DNA of 64,000 bases from Flaviaesturariibacter aridisoli (lineage in GTDB: Bacteria; Bacteroidota; Bacteroidia; Chitinophagales; Chitinophagaceae): assembly GCF_004343705.1 (NCBI RefSeq), contig NZ_SKFH01000017.1, forward strand, positions 1 to 64,000. The letters run 5' to 3'. Below, in pieces: positions 43,033 through 51,234 of this stretch (within the stretch, counting starts at the first letter, position 1; each line of letters begins with the position of its first letter). The position numbers were made by a program, and so were the translations under genes. Under the pieces are notes generated by a model. The model was not told the DNA's origin and ran no database searches. It saw only the letters and a program-made list of their open reading frames with translations.

Positions 43033-44100
43033 ATGCTCCGACTCCCGATCCTTGCCTGCGCGCTGCTTGCCGCGCTGGCTGTGTGGGCGCAGCGACCCGC
43101 CGACACGCTGCATTATTCCGAAGAGCGGCACTTCCGCAACGTGCGGCAGCTCACCTTTGGCGCCGATAACGCCGAAGCGTACTGGAGCCCCGATGGCAAG
43201 TGGATCGTGTTTCAGCGTACGGCCCCGAAAGACGGGGTTCCCTGCGACCAGATCTACATCGGCAAAGTACCGCGCGCCGGGAAACCCTTCACCTACCGCC
43301 GCATCAGTAGTGGGGCGGGCCGCACCACCTGCGGCTTTTTTACCGGCGACGGCAAGTACGTGATCTACGCGTCCACGCATCTCGCCGATACCGCCTGCCC
43401 ACCACTTCCCGACCGCAGCAAATACGGTAACCGCTACATCTGGCCGGTGTATGCCTCCTACGATCTTTTCATGGCCGACCGCCAGGGCCGCATTGTGAAG
43501 CGCCTCACCGACACACCCGGCTACGACGCCGAGGCCACTCTGTCGCCCGATGGCCGGCGCCTTGTATTTACGTCCATGCGCGACGGCGACCTCGACCTCT
43601 ATGTGCTCGATCTCAAAACAGGCACCGTGACTCGAATCACCCGCGAGCTTGGTTACGACGGCGGCGCCTGGTTCAGTGCGGATGGCAAGCAGATTGTCTG
43701 GCGCGCCAGCCGCCCGAAGACCGAAGCGGAAATCGCCGAATACAAAAGCCTGCTGGCCGAAGGGTTGGTAGCACCGACGCAGATGGAAGTGTTCCTCGCC
43801 AATGCCGACGGCTCCAACGCGCGGCAGGTGACGAACCTGGGCAATGCCAATTGGGCACCCAACTTCGCCCCCGACGGACGCATCGTTTTTTGCAGCAACC
43901 ACGAATACCCACGCGGCTTTCCCTTCAACATGTACCTGCTCGACCCGAAGAGCGGCGCGTTGGAAAAGATCTCGCGCGACAAGGGTTTCGACGCCTTCCC
44001 GATGTTCAACCGGCAGGGAAGCCGGCTGCTGTTTTGCTCTAACCGCAACAACGGCGGCACGCGTGATACCAATATCTTCGTCGCCGACTGGGTGCAATAG
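43033..44100 (+). CDS. TolB-like PD40 beta-propeller protein
   Basis: 355-residue secreted protein with signal peptide (to about residue 19, VWAQ). The rest consists of TolB/PD40-type blades, each with a PDG-K-hhF/Y motif: YWSPDGKWIVFQR, TGDGKYVIYAS, LSPDGRRLVFTSM, FSADGKQIVWRAS, FAPDGRIVFCSN. It lacks the TolB N-terminal domain and is not the Tol-Pal TolB. Such propellers bind proteins or carbohydrate in the periplasm. It is divergent from the TPR lipoprotein gene and followed, 37 bases later, by the metalloprotease-like lipoprotein, so an operon of two is possible. Confidence 0.85.
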   Translation: MLRLPILACALLAALAVWAQRPADTLHYSEERHFRNVRQLTFGADNAEAYWSPDGKWIVFQRTAPKDGVPCDQIYIGKVPRAGKPFTYRRISSGAGRTTCGFFTGDGKYVIYASTHLADTACPPLPDRSKYGNRYIWPVYASYDLFMADRQGRIVKRLTDTPGYDAEATLSPDGRRLVFTSMRDGDLDLYVLDLKTGTVTRITRELGYDGGAWFSADGKQIVWRASRPKTEAEIAEYKSLLAEGLVAPTQMEVFLANADGSNARQVTNLGNANWAPNFAPDGRIVFCSNHEYPRGFPFNMYLLDPKSGALEKISRDKGFDAFPMFNRQGSRLLFCSNRNNGGTRDTNIFVADWVQ

Positions 44101-44137
44101 TGGCCCCAGTTTTGCACACGCGGGCTAAACCGTTTTC

Positions 44138-44869
44138 ATGCGCTACTCCGTCCTTCTACTCGTCATCTTGTTGCTGTCCTGCAAAAAAGACCGCAACGCA
44201 GCGGGCAGTCCCATCGACGGCCGCAACACCGGCTACGCGGCCCACGAGCTGCTGTCGGCCGACAGTTACAGCAGCCTCCAGGTGGAAGTGAGCTATATGC
44301 CCGGCTTTGCCCCGGATGCTGCGGCCCTTACTTCCCTGCAATCCTTTTTACAAAGCCGGTTGCACAAACCCGGTGGGATCAGCATCCGCACGCAGCCTAT
44401 TGCCGCGAGCACCAACAGCATATTGGGTGCCGGCGAGCTGCCGGCGATCGAAAGCAGTGTGCGCACCCTGCACTCCGGTAACGGCGTGGCGACGGTACAT
44501 GTGCTGTATACGAACGGGAGCTACAGCAACGCCTCAGTGCTTGGGGTGGCCTATGGCGGTACCTCGCTGGCCATTTTCGGAAAAACGATCCACGATAACT
44601 CCGGAGGTCTTGGGCAGACGAGCCGCACGAAGCTGGAAGCCACCGTGCTGGAACACGAGTTTGGGCACCTGCTGGGCCTTGTTGATATCGGTACCGAAAT
44701 GCGCACGCCGCACAAAGACCCCAACGGCACGGCCCATTGCACTAACAGCAATTGCCTGATGTACTATGCCGTCGAGACCACCGATGTATTGGGCTTCCTC
44801 ATCTCGGGCCCGGTGCCGGTATTGGACGCAGCCTGCCTGCAGGACCTGCAGGGCAACGGAGGAAAGTAA
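44138..44869 (+). CDS. metzincin-like zinc metalloprotease lipoprotein
   Basis: 243 residues with lipobox (LLLSC, Cys15). The zinc site is HEFGHLLGLVD (His173, Glu174, His177, with Asp183 as third ligand), i.e. the H-E-x-x-H-x-x-G-x-x-D version of the metzincin consensus, followed by CTNSNCLMYY (Cys201, Cys206, Met208), which provides the methionine turn. This resembles archaemetzincin and snapalysin-like families, and is likely an anchored secreted protease. Substrate unknown. It follows the PD40 gene by 37 bases, with overlapping upstream sequence containing no strong promoter. Confidence 0.8.
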   Translation: MRYSVLLLVILLLSCKKDRNAAGSPIDGRNTGYAAHELLSADSYSSLQVEVSYMPGFAPDAAALTSLQSFLQSRLHKPGGISIRTQPIAASTNSILGAGELPAIESSVRTLHSGNGVATVHVLYTNGSYSNASVLGVAYGGTSLAIFGKTIHDNSGGLGQTSRTKLEATVLEHEFGHLLGLVDIGTEMRTPHKDPNGTAHCTNSNCLMYYAVETTDVLGFLISGPVPVLDAACLQDLQGNGGK

Positions 44870-44871
44870 TC

Positions 44872-44905
44872 GTTTGAAGTTTGTAGTTTGTGGTTTGGAG
44901 TTGGG
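44872..44905. repeat. gtttgtagtttg-type wordy repeat
   Basis: gtttgaagtttgtagtttgt followed by ggtttggagttggg; same family as 23070-23102. It overlaps the -33 side of the next promoter. Confidence 0.55.
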
Positions 44906-44923
44906 CATTCTCCTGTAGTTTTG
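44894..44923 (+). promoter_or_regulatory. Bacteroidota-type promoter
   Basis: TTTG at 44894-44897 and perfect TAGTTTTG at 44916-44923 with an 18-base spacer; 21 bases before the ATG at 44945. The -33 lies inside the wordy repeat. Confidence 0.65.
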
Positions 44924-44944
44924 GGGCGAACTGAAACCGACATT

Positions 44945-45394
44945 ATGTACAATGGTCTTTTACACGCCCACAGCGGTCTGCGCTGGGTGGTCTTTATCTT
45001 ATTATTGCTCGCCATCTTCCGCCACGCCACCGCAGGCAATAAGCCCTACGGCCGCAAGAACGGCCTCCTGCTGACGATCTTTGCCGACGTGATGCTGCTG
45101 ATCGGTCTGTACCTGTGGTTCGCCGGTGCCTGGGGGCTCACGCAGATTCAAAACCGCGGATTCGGCGAGGTGATGAAGGATCCCGTAGCCCGCTTCTTCG
45201 CCGTGGAGCATATGGTGGGTATGATCGTGGCCATTGCACTCCTGCACGTTGGTAAAGCCCAGGGCAAGAAAAATATTCCCGACCGCAACAAGCACACCCG
45301 CGCGCTCGTGTTCTATGTGCTGTCGCTGCTGATCATGCTTTTTTCGATTCCCTGGCCTTTCCGGGCTATCGGCGCCGGCCGCGGCTGGTTCTAA
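44945..45394 (+). CDS. four-helix membrane protein
   Basis: 149 residues with four hydrophobic segments (about 13-30 LRWVVFILLLLAIFRHATA, 41-63 LLLTIFADVMLLIGLYLWF, 83-104 HMVGMIVAIALLHVGKAQGK and 122-142 ALVFYVLSLLIMLFSIPWPF). Several His residues lie near helix ends (His8, His10, and one at each end of helix 3), a pattern seen in cytochrome-b-like or DUF-type proteins, but no firm heme motif is visible. The start is ATG 44945. A terminator and inverted wordy repeats lie downstream. Function unknown. Confidence 0.7.
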   Translation: MYNGLLHAHSGLRWVVFILLLLAIFRHATAGNKPYGRKNGLLLTIFADVMLLIGLYLWFAGAWGLTQIQNRGFGEVMKDPVARFFAVEHMVGMIVAIALLHVGKAQGKKNIPDRNKHTRALVFYVLSLLIMLFSIPWPFRAIGAGRGWF

Positions 45395-45420
45395 GGCGTT
45401 GAATCCGAAGAAACATTTTA

Positions 45421-45546
45421 AACCGCGAAAAAAAAAGATAAAGGTTTTCGCGAAGAGTATTGGAAAGGTCCCGCAAAGCGGGACCTTTTGTATTGATCAT
45501 CTTCCTGTACCCACTTCTTTTCTTACTTCCTTTGCGGTTCTGAACC
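45421..45546. repeat. facing inverted arms of aaccgcgaaaaa repeat around terminator
   Basis: The left arm aaccgcgaaaaaaaaagata is followed by aaggttttcgcg; the right arm (45517-45546) reads cttttcttacttcctttgcg then gttctgaacc. Between them is the terminator at 45464-45489. A similar single arm occurs near 19955. The region separates the membrane protein gene and the convergent phosphoesterase gene. Confidence 0.6.
45464..45489. terminator. bidirectional intrinsic terminator
   Basis: aaaggtcccgc (45464-45474), loop aaa, gcgggacctttt (45478-45489); between convergent genes. Confidence 0.85.
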
Positions 45547-45559
45547 TTATTTACTCGTC

Positions 45560-46054
45560 TCACCTTGGCCCCAGTTCGATGACCTCACAATGGCGGATGT
45601 CGTCCCCATCGATTTCAAAGCGGATGATCGTGCGCACCTGGTGCCAGCCCTGGCGTCCGCAGGCGCCGGGATTCATGTGCAGGCAGGAAATTTTCGGATC
45701 GTAAATCACTTTCAGGATATGCGAATGCCCGCTGATGAACAGGCGTGCACCTTCCCGAACGAGTTCGTCGCGCACGCCGGGTGCATAGCGGCCCGGGTAG
45801 CCACCGATGTGGATCATGTGCACGCGCACGCCCTCGCAGTTCCAGGTAAGGGTGCGCGGAAACTGCGCGCGGATGTCGCCCCCGTCGATATTGCCATATA
45901 CGCCCCGCAGCGGCTTGCCCGTGGCCACCAGTGCTTCCGCTACGCCAGGGCCGAAGTCGCCGCCATGCCAGAGCTCGTCGCAGTTGTCGAAATGCCGGAG
46001 CACGGCTTCGTCAAGCCAGCCGTGGGTGTCGGAAAGAAGGCCGATGCGGGTCAT
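45560..46054 (-). CDS. YfcE-type metallophosphoesterase
   Basis: 164 residues from ATG 46054 with the dimetal phosphoesterase motifs: SDTHG (9-13), HGGDFG (30-35), GNID (54-57), HIGG (82-85, where GH is usual), and SGHSH (108-112). Family members (YfcE, MJ0936) hydrolyse phosphodiesters in vitro. The physiological substrate is unknown. The frame remains open far upstream on the minus strand, but that region is antisense to the homogentisate dioxygenase gene and not part of the protein. Divergent from that gene. Confidence 0.9.
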   Translation of the reverse strand: MTRIGLLSDTHGWLDEAVLRHFDNCDELWHGGDFGPGVAEALVATGKPLRGVYGNIDGGDIRAQFPRTLTWNCEGVRVHMIHIGGYPGRYAPGVRDELVREGARLFISGHSHILKVIYDPKISCLHMNPGACGRQGWHQVRTIIRFEIDGDDIRHCEVIELGPR

Positions 46055-46069
46055 GCGGCGAAAGGTAGT

Positions 46070-46077
46070 TAAATTTG
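46070..46077 (+). promoter_or_regulatory. -7 promoter element TAAATTTG
   Basis: Perfect match 28 bases before the homogentisate dioxygenase ATG. Confidence 0.5.
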
Positions 46078-46105
46078 TAGCCGGCCCAATAGCCGCCACG
46101 ATTGT

Positions 46106-47263
46106 ATGCCCTATTACCACAAGCTCGGTAACATCCCGCACAAGCGGCACACGCAATTCCGCAAGCCCGACGGAGGCCTTTACTCCGAACAACTGTTCTC
46201 CACCGAAGGTTTTTCCAACGACTACTCGCTGCTTTACCACGTGCATCCGCCTACGCGGATCATCAAGACCGAAAAGCCGGTGGATGTGTCGCCGCAGATC
46301 GCCGAGGAAAAGATGCTCCAGCACCGCTCCTTCGAAGGCTTTCACGTAAAGCCCGTAGCAGACTACCTCGAGAGCCGCGTGCCCGTGCTGGTGAACAACG
46401 ACGTACACATCGTGCTGGCCGCCCCGAAGACCGGTAACAAATCGTATTTCTACAAGAACACCGATGCCGACGAGATGATCTTCGTGCACGAGGGCTCCGG
46501 CGTGCTGCACACGATGTACGGCAGGCTCGATTTTGCTTATGGCGACTACCTCGTGATCCCGCGCGGCACCATCTACCAGATCGAATTCAAGACCGAAGAT
46601 AACCGCCTCTTCATCGTGGAGTCGTTCAGCCCCATCCGCTTTCCGAAGCGCTACCAGAGCAAATACGGTCAGTTGCTGGAGCATGCGCCCTTCTGCGAGC
46701 GCGACATCCGCGCCCCTTACGGCCTCGAGACCTTCGACGAGCAGGGCGACTTCATCATCCGCGCCAAGAAACGCGGCATCCTCTACAACCTGCACTACGG
46801 CACCCATCCCTTCGACGTGGTGGGCTGGGATGGCTGCTGCTATCCCTTCGCTTTTTCGATCCACGACTTCGAGCCCATCACGGGCCGCGTGCACCAGCCG
46901 CCGCCGGTGCACCAGACCTTCGAAGCCCACAACTTCGTGGTCTGCTCGTTCGTGCCCCGCCTCTACGACTACCATCCGCAGGCCATCCCGGCACCCTATA
47001 ATCACAGTAACATCGACTCCGACGAGGTGCTGTATTACGTCGATGGCGACTTTATGAGCCGCAAAAACGTGACGCGCGGCATGATCACCCTCCACCCGGC
47101 GGGCATCCCGCACGGCCCACACCCCGGCGCCGTGGAAAAAAGCATCGGCAAAACCGAAACGAAAGAACTGGCCGTAATGGTGGATACCTTCCACCCGCTG
47201 ATGCTGACGAAGCAGGCACTGGAGATCGAAAACGATGGGTATACGATGAGCTGGGCGGAGTAA
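46106..47263 (+). CDS. hmgA: homogentisate 1,2-dioxygenase
   Basis: Iron-dependent ring-cleaving enzyme that converts homogentisate to maleylacetoacetate in tyrosine and phenylalanine breakdown. 385 residues in a two-cupin layout; the N-terminal part has YYHKLGNIPHKRHTQFRKPD, the centre FVHEGSGVLHTMYGRLDF and GDYLVIPRGTIYQIEF, and the active-site region is near PYNHSNIDSDEVLYYVDG and PAGIPHGPHPGAVEKSIG, then VDTFHPLMLT. It is shorter than the 430-440-residue animal enzyme but in line with Bacteroidota homologues. The usual partner fumarylacetoacetase is not adjacent, so the pathway is scattered. Confidence 0.92.
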   Translation: MPYYHKLGNIPHKRHTQFRKPDGGLYSEQLFSTEGFSNDYSLLYHVHPPTRIIKTEKPVDVSPQIAEEKMLQHRSFEGFHVKPVADYLESRVPVLVNNDVHIVLAAPKTGNKSYFYKNTDADEMIFVHEGSGVLHTMYGRLDFAYGDYLVIPRGTIYQIEFKTEDNRLFIVESFSPIRFPKRYQSKYGQLLEHAPFCERDIRAPYGLETFDEQGDFIIRAKKRGILYNLHYGTHPFDVVGWDGCCYPFAFSIHDFEPITGRVHQPPPVHQTFEAHNFVVCSFVPRLYDYHPQAIPAPYNHSNIDSDEVLYYVDGDFMSRKNVTRGMITLHPAGIPHGPHPGAVEKSIGKTETKELAVMVDTFHPLMLTKQALEIENDGYTMSWAE

Positions 47264-47367
47264 CGATTGGAGATCCCGGATTCCGGATCCTCGTTTTGAG
47301 TGGGATGCAGCATTTTGCCCGGCAGCGTGGTCATAGGCGCAGGACCGCCCTTTGCGTCCGCAACCTT

Positions 47368-48138
47368 ATGAAGAGAAACCGCAACCTGACTGCCTGTGCC
47401 GCCTTGCTTACCGGACTGCTGCTGGCCTCCTGTGGCCAGCAGTTTTATTCGCCGCGTCCCAACGATCCGCCGCTGCTGGCCGCAAAAGGCGACCTGAAGG
47501 TGGACGGGCGCCTCGAGCTGAGCGCCCTTTCCACGCCCCGCCTGTCGGCGGCCTGGTCGCCGGTGGCGCACCTCGGGCTACAGGCCGGCTATGGTTCCAA
47601 CAATTCGCGCGGCTACACCAGTCTCGACAGCACCGGCTACGACTACTACGAGCAGCGCTCGCTGGGCTACGTGGGTGCCGGCTATTACGCCAACCTGCGG
47701 CCGAATGTGCTCTTCGAGGTATACGGCGGGGTAGGAGCCGCCCGCTATCATTCCAGCCACACCGGCTACATCGACCGGCTCAACATGACCAACTGGTACG
47801 TGCAGCCGGCCATCGCCTACCGCCAGGCTTCCATCGAGATCGCCGCTTCGCTGCGCTACGACTACCTGCACCGGGGCCGCACCCTGCTGGACCCTTCCTG
47901 GGAATACAGCCGCGACCGGCACCGCTTTCTCGACTTCCGGGGCTACCAGTTCCTGCAACCGGGGCTAACGCTCCGTGCCGGCCGTACCGTCAAATTCTGC
48001 TTTGAATTCTTTGAAAGCTTCGTGCTCAACCGCGCCTACGAGTCGGTGTACGGCGCGCGCAGCCAGCATGCCGTGGCACGCTACGCGGTGGGTCTGCAGC
48101 TCGACGTGTCGCGGATTATCCGGTCCGGCGGAAAGTGA
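47368..48138 (+). CDS. outer-membrane beta-barrel lipoprotein-like protein
   Basis: 256 residues from ATG 47368, lipobox LLASC (Cys22). The mature part has alternating polar/aromatic strands (AAWSPVAHLGLQAGYGSNN, SLGYVGAGYYANLRPNVLFE, IEIAASLRYDYLHRG, QHAVARYAVGLQLDVSRII) typical of small outer-membrane barrels, with a Gly-rich region near residues 95-120. No known ligand or enzyme motif. It follows homogentisate dioxygenase by 104 bases; the gap holds a gatcccggattccggatcc wordy repeat. Confidence 0.75.
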   Translation: MKRNRNLTACAALLTGLLLASCGQQFYSPRPNDPPLLAAKGDLKVDGRLELSALSTPRLSAAWSPVAHLGLQAGYGSNNSRGYTSLDSTGYDYYEQRSLGYVGAGYYANLRPNVLFEVYGGVGAARYHSSHTGYIDRLNMTNWYVQPAIAYRQASIEIAASLRYDYLHRGRTLLDPSWEYSRDRHRFLDFRGYQFLQPGLTLRAGRTVKFCFEFFESFVLNRAYESVYGARSQHAVARYAVGLQLDVSRIIRSGGK

Positions 48139-48336
48139 GGCTGCAACCGTGCGGCTTCCCGGGAAGGCCTCCGAGCGCTTCTTGCTGGAGGGGCACGCGT
48201 TTCAGGATGCCGCAATTCCCGGACGTGAAAAAGCGCATACAGTTGGTCGCCTGGACGGTCAGGATAAGCTCTGCCGTTTTCTGGGGCGCGCGAGGCCGGA
48301 ACTTTTTTTGCATATATTCGGAAAAACAAAGGCTAT

Positions 48337-48747
48337 ATGATTAAAATCTCGGATCTCAAGCCCGGCGACGTGGTTCGCGTGCTCGACGAAGGCACGGAGC
48401 GGGAAGGCATCGTTACCAACACCAGCCGTGATGAAAACATGGCCTGCATCGACAACGGCGTGCAGGAGTTCTGGTATCCCCCCGAGCAGATCGTACCCAT
48501 TCCCATTTCGGAGCACGCCCTGATCGAAATCCTGGGCTTCCAGAAGGAAGTGTCGGACGACGGCTCGGCGAAGTACAAAAAAGGCCCCTTCCGGGTGTTG
48601 CTCCGCGAGCCCGGCAATTACACCCATATGGAGGTCTGGTACCGCGAAGATCACCGTCATTTCAACAACCCGCTCTACCTCCATGAGCTGCAGAATCACC
48701 ACCTGCAGATGACCAAAATGGTCCTCGAAAGAGGGGCGACCGCTTGA
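48337..48747 (+). CDS. conserved hypothetical with SH3-like start
   Basis: 136 residues. The first about 55 ([20 protein letters not shown], then [20 protein letters not shown]) look like a small SH3/KOW-type barrel; the second half ([38 protein letters not shown]) is mixed beta/alpha. No catalytic motif. No signal peptide, so cytoplasmic. It ends at a clear terminator at 48782-48807, so infA downstream is a separate unit. Function unknown. Confidence 0.7.
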   Translation: MIKISDLKPGDVVRVLDEGTEREGIVTNTSRDENMACIDNGVQEFWYPPEQIVPIPISEHALIEILGFQKEVSDDGSAKYKKGPFRVLLREPGNYTHMEVWYREDHRHFNNPLYLHELQNHHLQMTKMVLERGATA

Positions 48748-48781
48748 TTTTCTTTTCAATTTGTGAAAAATACGCACCTTT

Positions 48782-48807
48782 GAGCCGCAAAAAGCGGCTC
48801 TTTTTTC
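48782..48807 (+). terminator. intrinsic terminator
   Basis: gagccgc, A-rich loop, gcggctc, then six T residues. Separates the 136-aa gene from infA. Confidence 0.85.
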
Positions 48808-48827
48808 TTTTTACGGGAAAAGAATGC

Positions 48828-48835
48828 TATCTTTG
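48828..48835 (+). promoter_or_regulatory. promoter of infA and ribosomal cluster
   Basis: Perfect TATCTTTG 16 bases before the infA ATG, directly after a terminator; the -33 position is T-rich (about 48801-48810). Confidence 0.7.
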
Positions 48836-48851
48836 CGCTCCCAAAATCTGT

Positions 48852-49070
48852 ATGTCAAAGCAGCCATTAATTAAACAGGACGGAATTATTCTCGAGGCTT
48901 TGTCGAATGCCATGTTCCGGGTAAAACTGGAAAACGGGCACGAGATCATCGCTACCATTTCGGGAAAGATGCGGATGCACTATATACGGATCCTTCCGGG
49001 TGATAAAGTGGGCGTGGAGATGAGTCCCTACGATCTTTCGAGGGGACGGATCATCTTCCGCTATAAATAA
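48852..49070 (+). CDS. infA: translation initiation factor IF-1
   Basis: 72-residue S1/OB-fold factor that occupies the ribosomal A site during initiation. Contains [40 protein letters not shown] and [20 protein letters not shown] with the family's Arg-Ile-x-Phe-Arg end, the normal length and ending. ATG 48852 is the only sensible start. It opens the ribosomal cluster with its own promoter; secY and map, which often precede infA, are not upstream here. Confidence 0.97.
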   Translation: MSKQPLIKQDGIILEALSNAMFRVKLENGHEIIATISGKMRMHYIRILPGDKVGVEMSPYDLSRGRIIFRYK

Positions 49071-49112
49071 AAAAATAGCGGAGGCGAAGAGCCCACGCAC
49101 AAACTGAGAACC

Positions 49113-49229
49113 ATGAAAGTAAGAGCTTCCATCAAAAAACGCAGCGCCGACTGCAAGATCGTGCGCCGCAAGGGCAAACTGTACGTGATCAACAAGAAAA
49201 ACCCCCGCTACAAGCAGCGCCAGGGTTAA
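49113..49229 (+). CDS. rpmJ: 50S ribosomal protein L36 (bL36)
   Basis: 38 residues beginning [20 protein letters not shown] and ending NPRYKQRQG. The Cys14 is kept, but the later Cys, Cys, His of the zinc-binding form are not all present: the sequence is [21 protein letters not shown] with a single Cys, so this is the zinc-free type. It begins 42 bases after infA. A gene this short is easily missed, but the match is full length. Confidence 0.95.
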   Translation: MKVRASIKKRSADCKIVRRKGKLYVINKKNPRYKQRQG

Positions 49230-49278
49230 TCCTTGATCCGCCCCTCACATTCGTAATTAGTAAAACTGAATAGATCTT

Positions 49279-49659
49279 ATGGCACGTATTGCCGGTGTTG
49301 ACTTACCCAAAAACAAAAGAGGCGAAATCGGTCTGACCTATATCTACGGTATTGGTCCCGCCACTGCCCGTTACATCCTGGACAAGGGTGGTATCGACCG
49401 CTCCAAGCGCGTGAACGAGTGGAACGACGAAGAGCTGAACCACATCCGTACTTCCATCACCGAACAGTTCAAGGTGGAAGGCCAGCTGCGCTCCGAGACC
49501 CAAATGGCCATCAAGCGCCTGCTGGATATCGCCTGCTACCGCGGTCTTCGTCACCGTAAAGGCCTGCCGGTTCGCGGCCAGCGTACCAAGACCAACTCCC
49601 GCACCCGTAAGGGCAAGCGTAAGACGGTTGCCGGTAAGAAGAAGGCTCCGAAGAAATAA
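49279..49659 (+). CDS. rpsM: 30S ribosomal protein S13 (uS13)
   Basis: 126 residues, binds the 16S rRNA 3' domain at the head of the small subunit and contacts tRNA in the P site. [33 protein letters not shown], then [20 protein letters not shown] with the C-terminal basic tail KKKAPKK. Normal length. It begins 49 bases after rpmJ. After its stop there is a 214-base gap before rpsK. Confidence 0.97.
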   Translation: MARIAGVDLPKNKRGEIGLTYIYGIGPATARYILDKGGIDRSKRVNEWNDEELNHIRTSITEQFKVEGQLRSETQMAIKRLLDIACYRGLRHRKGLPVRGQRTKTNSRTRKGKRKTVAGKKKAPKK

Positions 49660-49687
49660 GATAATGAGCCTTGGGTGCTCCGGCCAG

Positions 49688-49712
49688 ACTGCAAGCGCAA
49701 CCCGCTTGCAGT
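49688..49712 (+). terminator. 10-bp hairpin in rpsM-rpsK gap
   Basis: actgcaagcg (49688-49697), loop caacc, cgcttgcagt (49703-49712), perfect 10-bp stem, followed by ttgctgcttg rather than a clean T run. It may slow or end transcription, or act in processing or autoregulation. Confidence 0.4.
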
Positions 49713-49806
49713 TTGCTGCTTGAAATCCGGGGCCCTTTATAGCACTGAGACATTCCTTTTCTACGCTGGATCCCGTTGGTGCCGGGGGAGGGTAGAGGCG
49801 GGCCCG

Positions 49807-49835
49807 CTGTCAGCCTGAGCGCAATCAAAGGCGAC
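49807..49835. repeat. cagcctgagcgcaa repeat copy inside ribosomal operon
   Basis: ctgtcagcctgagcgcaatc then aaaggcgac, closely matching 20062-20090. Lies 39 bases before rpsK. Confidence 0.65.
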
Positions 49836-49873
49836 GGAGGTTTTTATTCATTCATAGATTACCTGTTTCAAAC

Positions 49874-50284
49874 ATGGCAAAAGCACAAAAGGCCCAGCAG
49901 TCCGCTAAGGCCGCCGCCAAGAAGCGTATCGTAAAGGTGGATTCCTACGGCGACGCGCACATCAACGCAACCTTCAATAACATCATCATCGCCCTCACCA
50001 ACAAGAGCGGCCAGGTGATCAGCTGGTCTTCGGCCGGTAAAATGGGCTTCCGCGGTTCCAAGAAGAACACGCCCTATGCCGCCCAGATGGCCTCCAGCGA
50101 CGCCGCTAAAGTAGCGATCGACGCAGGTGTGAAGCGTGTAGACGTATTCGTGAAAGGCCCCGGTGCCGGCCGCGAAAGCGCCATCCGCGCCCTCGCCCAG
50201 AGCGGTATCGAAGTAGCGATGATCAAAGACGTGACCCCGCTGCCCCACAATGGCTGCCGTCCGCCCAAGAAGCGCCGCGTATAA
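49874..50284 (+). CDS. rpsK: 30S ribosomal protein S11 (uS11)
   Basis: 136 residues, platform protein contacting 16S rRNA near the E site. [78 protein letters not shown] lysine-rich start ([20 protein letters not shown]) makes it slightly longer than in E. coli, usual for Bacteroidota. Separated from rpsM and rpsD by unusual repeat-bearing gaps. Confidence 0.97.
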   Translation: MAKAQKAQQSAKAAAKKRIVKVDSYGDAHINATFNNIIIALTNKSGQVISWSSAGKMGFRGSKKNTPYAAQMASSDAAKVAIDAGVKRVDVFVKGPGAGRESAIRALAQSGIEVAMIKDVTPLPHNGCRPPKKRRV

Positions 50285-50296
50285 AAGCAAAGTTTA

Positions 50297-50348
50297 CAAG
50301 TCGGAAGTGGGAAGTTGGAAGTACTTCGCACTTCGAACTTCCGACTTG
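50297..50348. repeat. 26-nt-arm hairpin of gggaagtcggaagt family in rpsK-rpsD gap
   Basis: Left arm caagtcggaagtgggaagtt then ggaagt (50297-50322); right arm acttcgcacttcgaacttcc then gacttg (50323-50348). 22 of 26 positions pair with no loop. It lies 12 bases after the rpsK stop. Confidence 0.7.
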
Positions 50349-50461
50349 CTTACTTATATCTCTCCCGCCAGGGCTTTCATTTAACTAAAGGGTGCACCAT
50401 TTATTTTTACCGTTTTTACCGATGGTTGTGCCGAATTCAAAAAAGCGGAAATGAATACACT

Positions 50462-51067
50462 ATGGCACGTTACACTGGTCCCAAGACCAAAATTTCCCGC
50501 ATTTTCGGAGAGCCCATCCTGGGCAATGGCAAGTGGCTGAGCAAGAACTCGAACCCTCCCGGACAGCACGGTGCGCTGCGCAAGCGCAAACAGCTCGGTG
50601 AGTACGCCCTCCAGCTCCGCGAAAAGCAAAAGGCCAAGTACACCTACGGCCTGCTCGAAAAACAATTCCGCAAGACGTTTGACGAAGCAGCACGCCGCAA
50701 AGGTGTTACAGGTGAAAACCTGATCAAGTTACTGGAAGCCCGTCTGGACAACACCATTTTCCGTATGGGTATCGCTCCCTCCCGCCCGGCTGCCCGCCAG
50801 CTGGTGTCGCACAAGCACATCACCGTTAACGGCGCGATCGTGAACGTTCCTTCCTACCAGCTGAAGCCCGGCGATGTGGTAGCCCTGAAGGACAAGTCGA
50901 AAGACAACGCCACGGTTACCTCGTTCGTACGTGAAAAGAACCCGAAATTCGGCTGGATTGATTTCAACGCCGGCAGCTTCACGGGTACCTTCATCACCTA
51001 CCCCGAGCGCGATTCCGTTCCGGAGAGCATCAAGGAGCAACTGATCGTCGAACTGTACTCGAAGTAA
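50462..51067 (+). CDS. rpsD: 30S ribosomal protein S4 (uS4)
   Basis: 201 residues, early-assembly protein that nucleates the small subunit body. MARYTGPKTKISRIFGEPIL, then the S4 RNA-binding domain (LEARLDNTIFRMGIAPSRPA, RQLVSHKHITVNGAIVNVPS, YQLKPGDVV). The ATG at 50462 follows a 177-base gap; an extension to 50315 is rejected because it covers the repeat hairpin. No zinc-binding Cys cluster, so it is the zinc-free S4. Followed by a hairpin and T run at 51073-51109. Confidence 0.97.
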   Translation: MARYTGPKTKISRIFGEPILGNGKWLSKNSNPPGQHGALRKRKQLGEYALQLREKQKAKYTYGLLEKQFRKTFDEAARRKGVTGENLIKLLEARLDNTIFRMGIAPSRPAARQLVSHKHITVNGAIVNVPSYQLKPGDVVALKDKSKDNATVTSFVREKNPKFGWIDFNAGSFTGTFITYPERDSVPESIKEQLIVELYSK

Positions 51068-51072
51068 TCAAT

Positions 51073-51109
51073 AGCCGGAGACGATGCTTGCATCGTCTTC
51101 CGCTTTTTT
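51073..51109 (+). terminator. terminator-like hairpin between rpsD and rpoA
   Basis: agccggagacgatg, loop cttg, catcgtcttccgct with one bulge, then six T residues (51104-51109). It lies five bases after the rpsD stop, inside a cluster normally transcribed as one unit. Confidence 0.6.
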
Positions 51110-51110
51110 G

Positions 51111-51190
51111 CACTTCGACTGCGCTCAGCGCGACAAATGCGTTTCGTGCAGGACTGCTGCCCACTGTTCTAGTGAGCGCAGTTGAACGAT
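51111..51190. repeat. facing inverted arms of gactgcgctcag repeat in rpsD-rpoA gap
   Basis: cacttcgactgcgctcagcg cgac (51111-51134) and the opposite-orientation tgagcgcagttgaacgatg (51172-51190). Members of the tgagcgcagtcgaagg family also seen at 20062 and 49807. Confidence 0.55.
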
Positions 51191-51234
51191 GACGAAGGAC
51201 CATTAACTTGTTCAAACTCTAAAACCTGAAATAC

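Noticed and set aside
46106-47194. Long upstream extension of the phosphoesterase frame on the minus strand
   Set aside because: It is antisense to homogentisate dioxygenase and the phosphoesterase fold starts at 46054.
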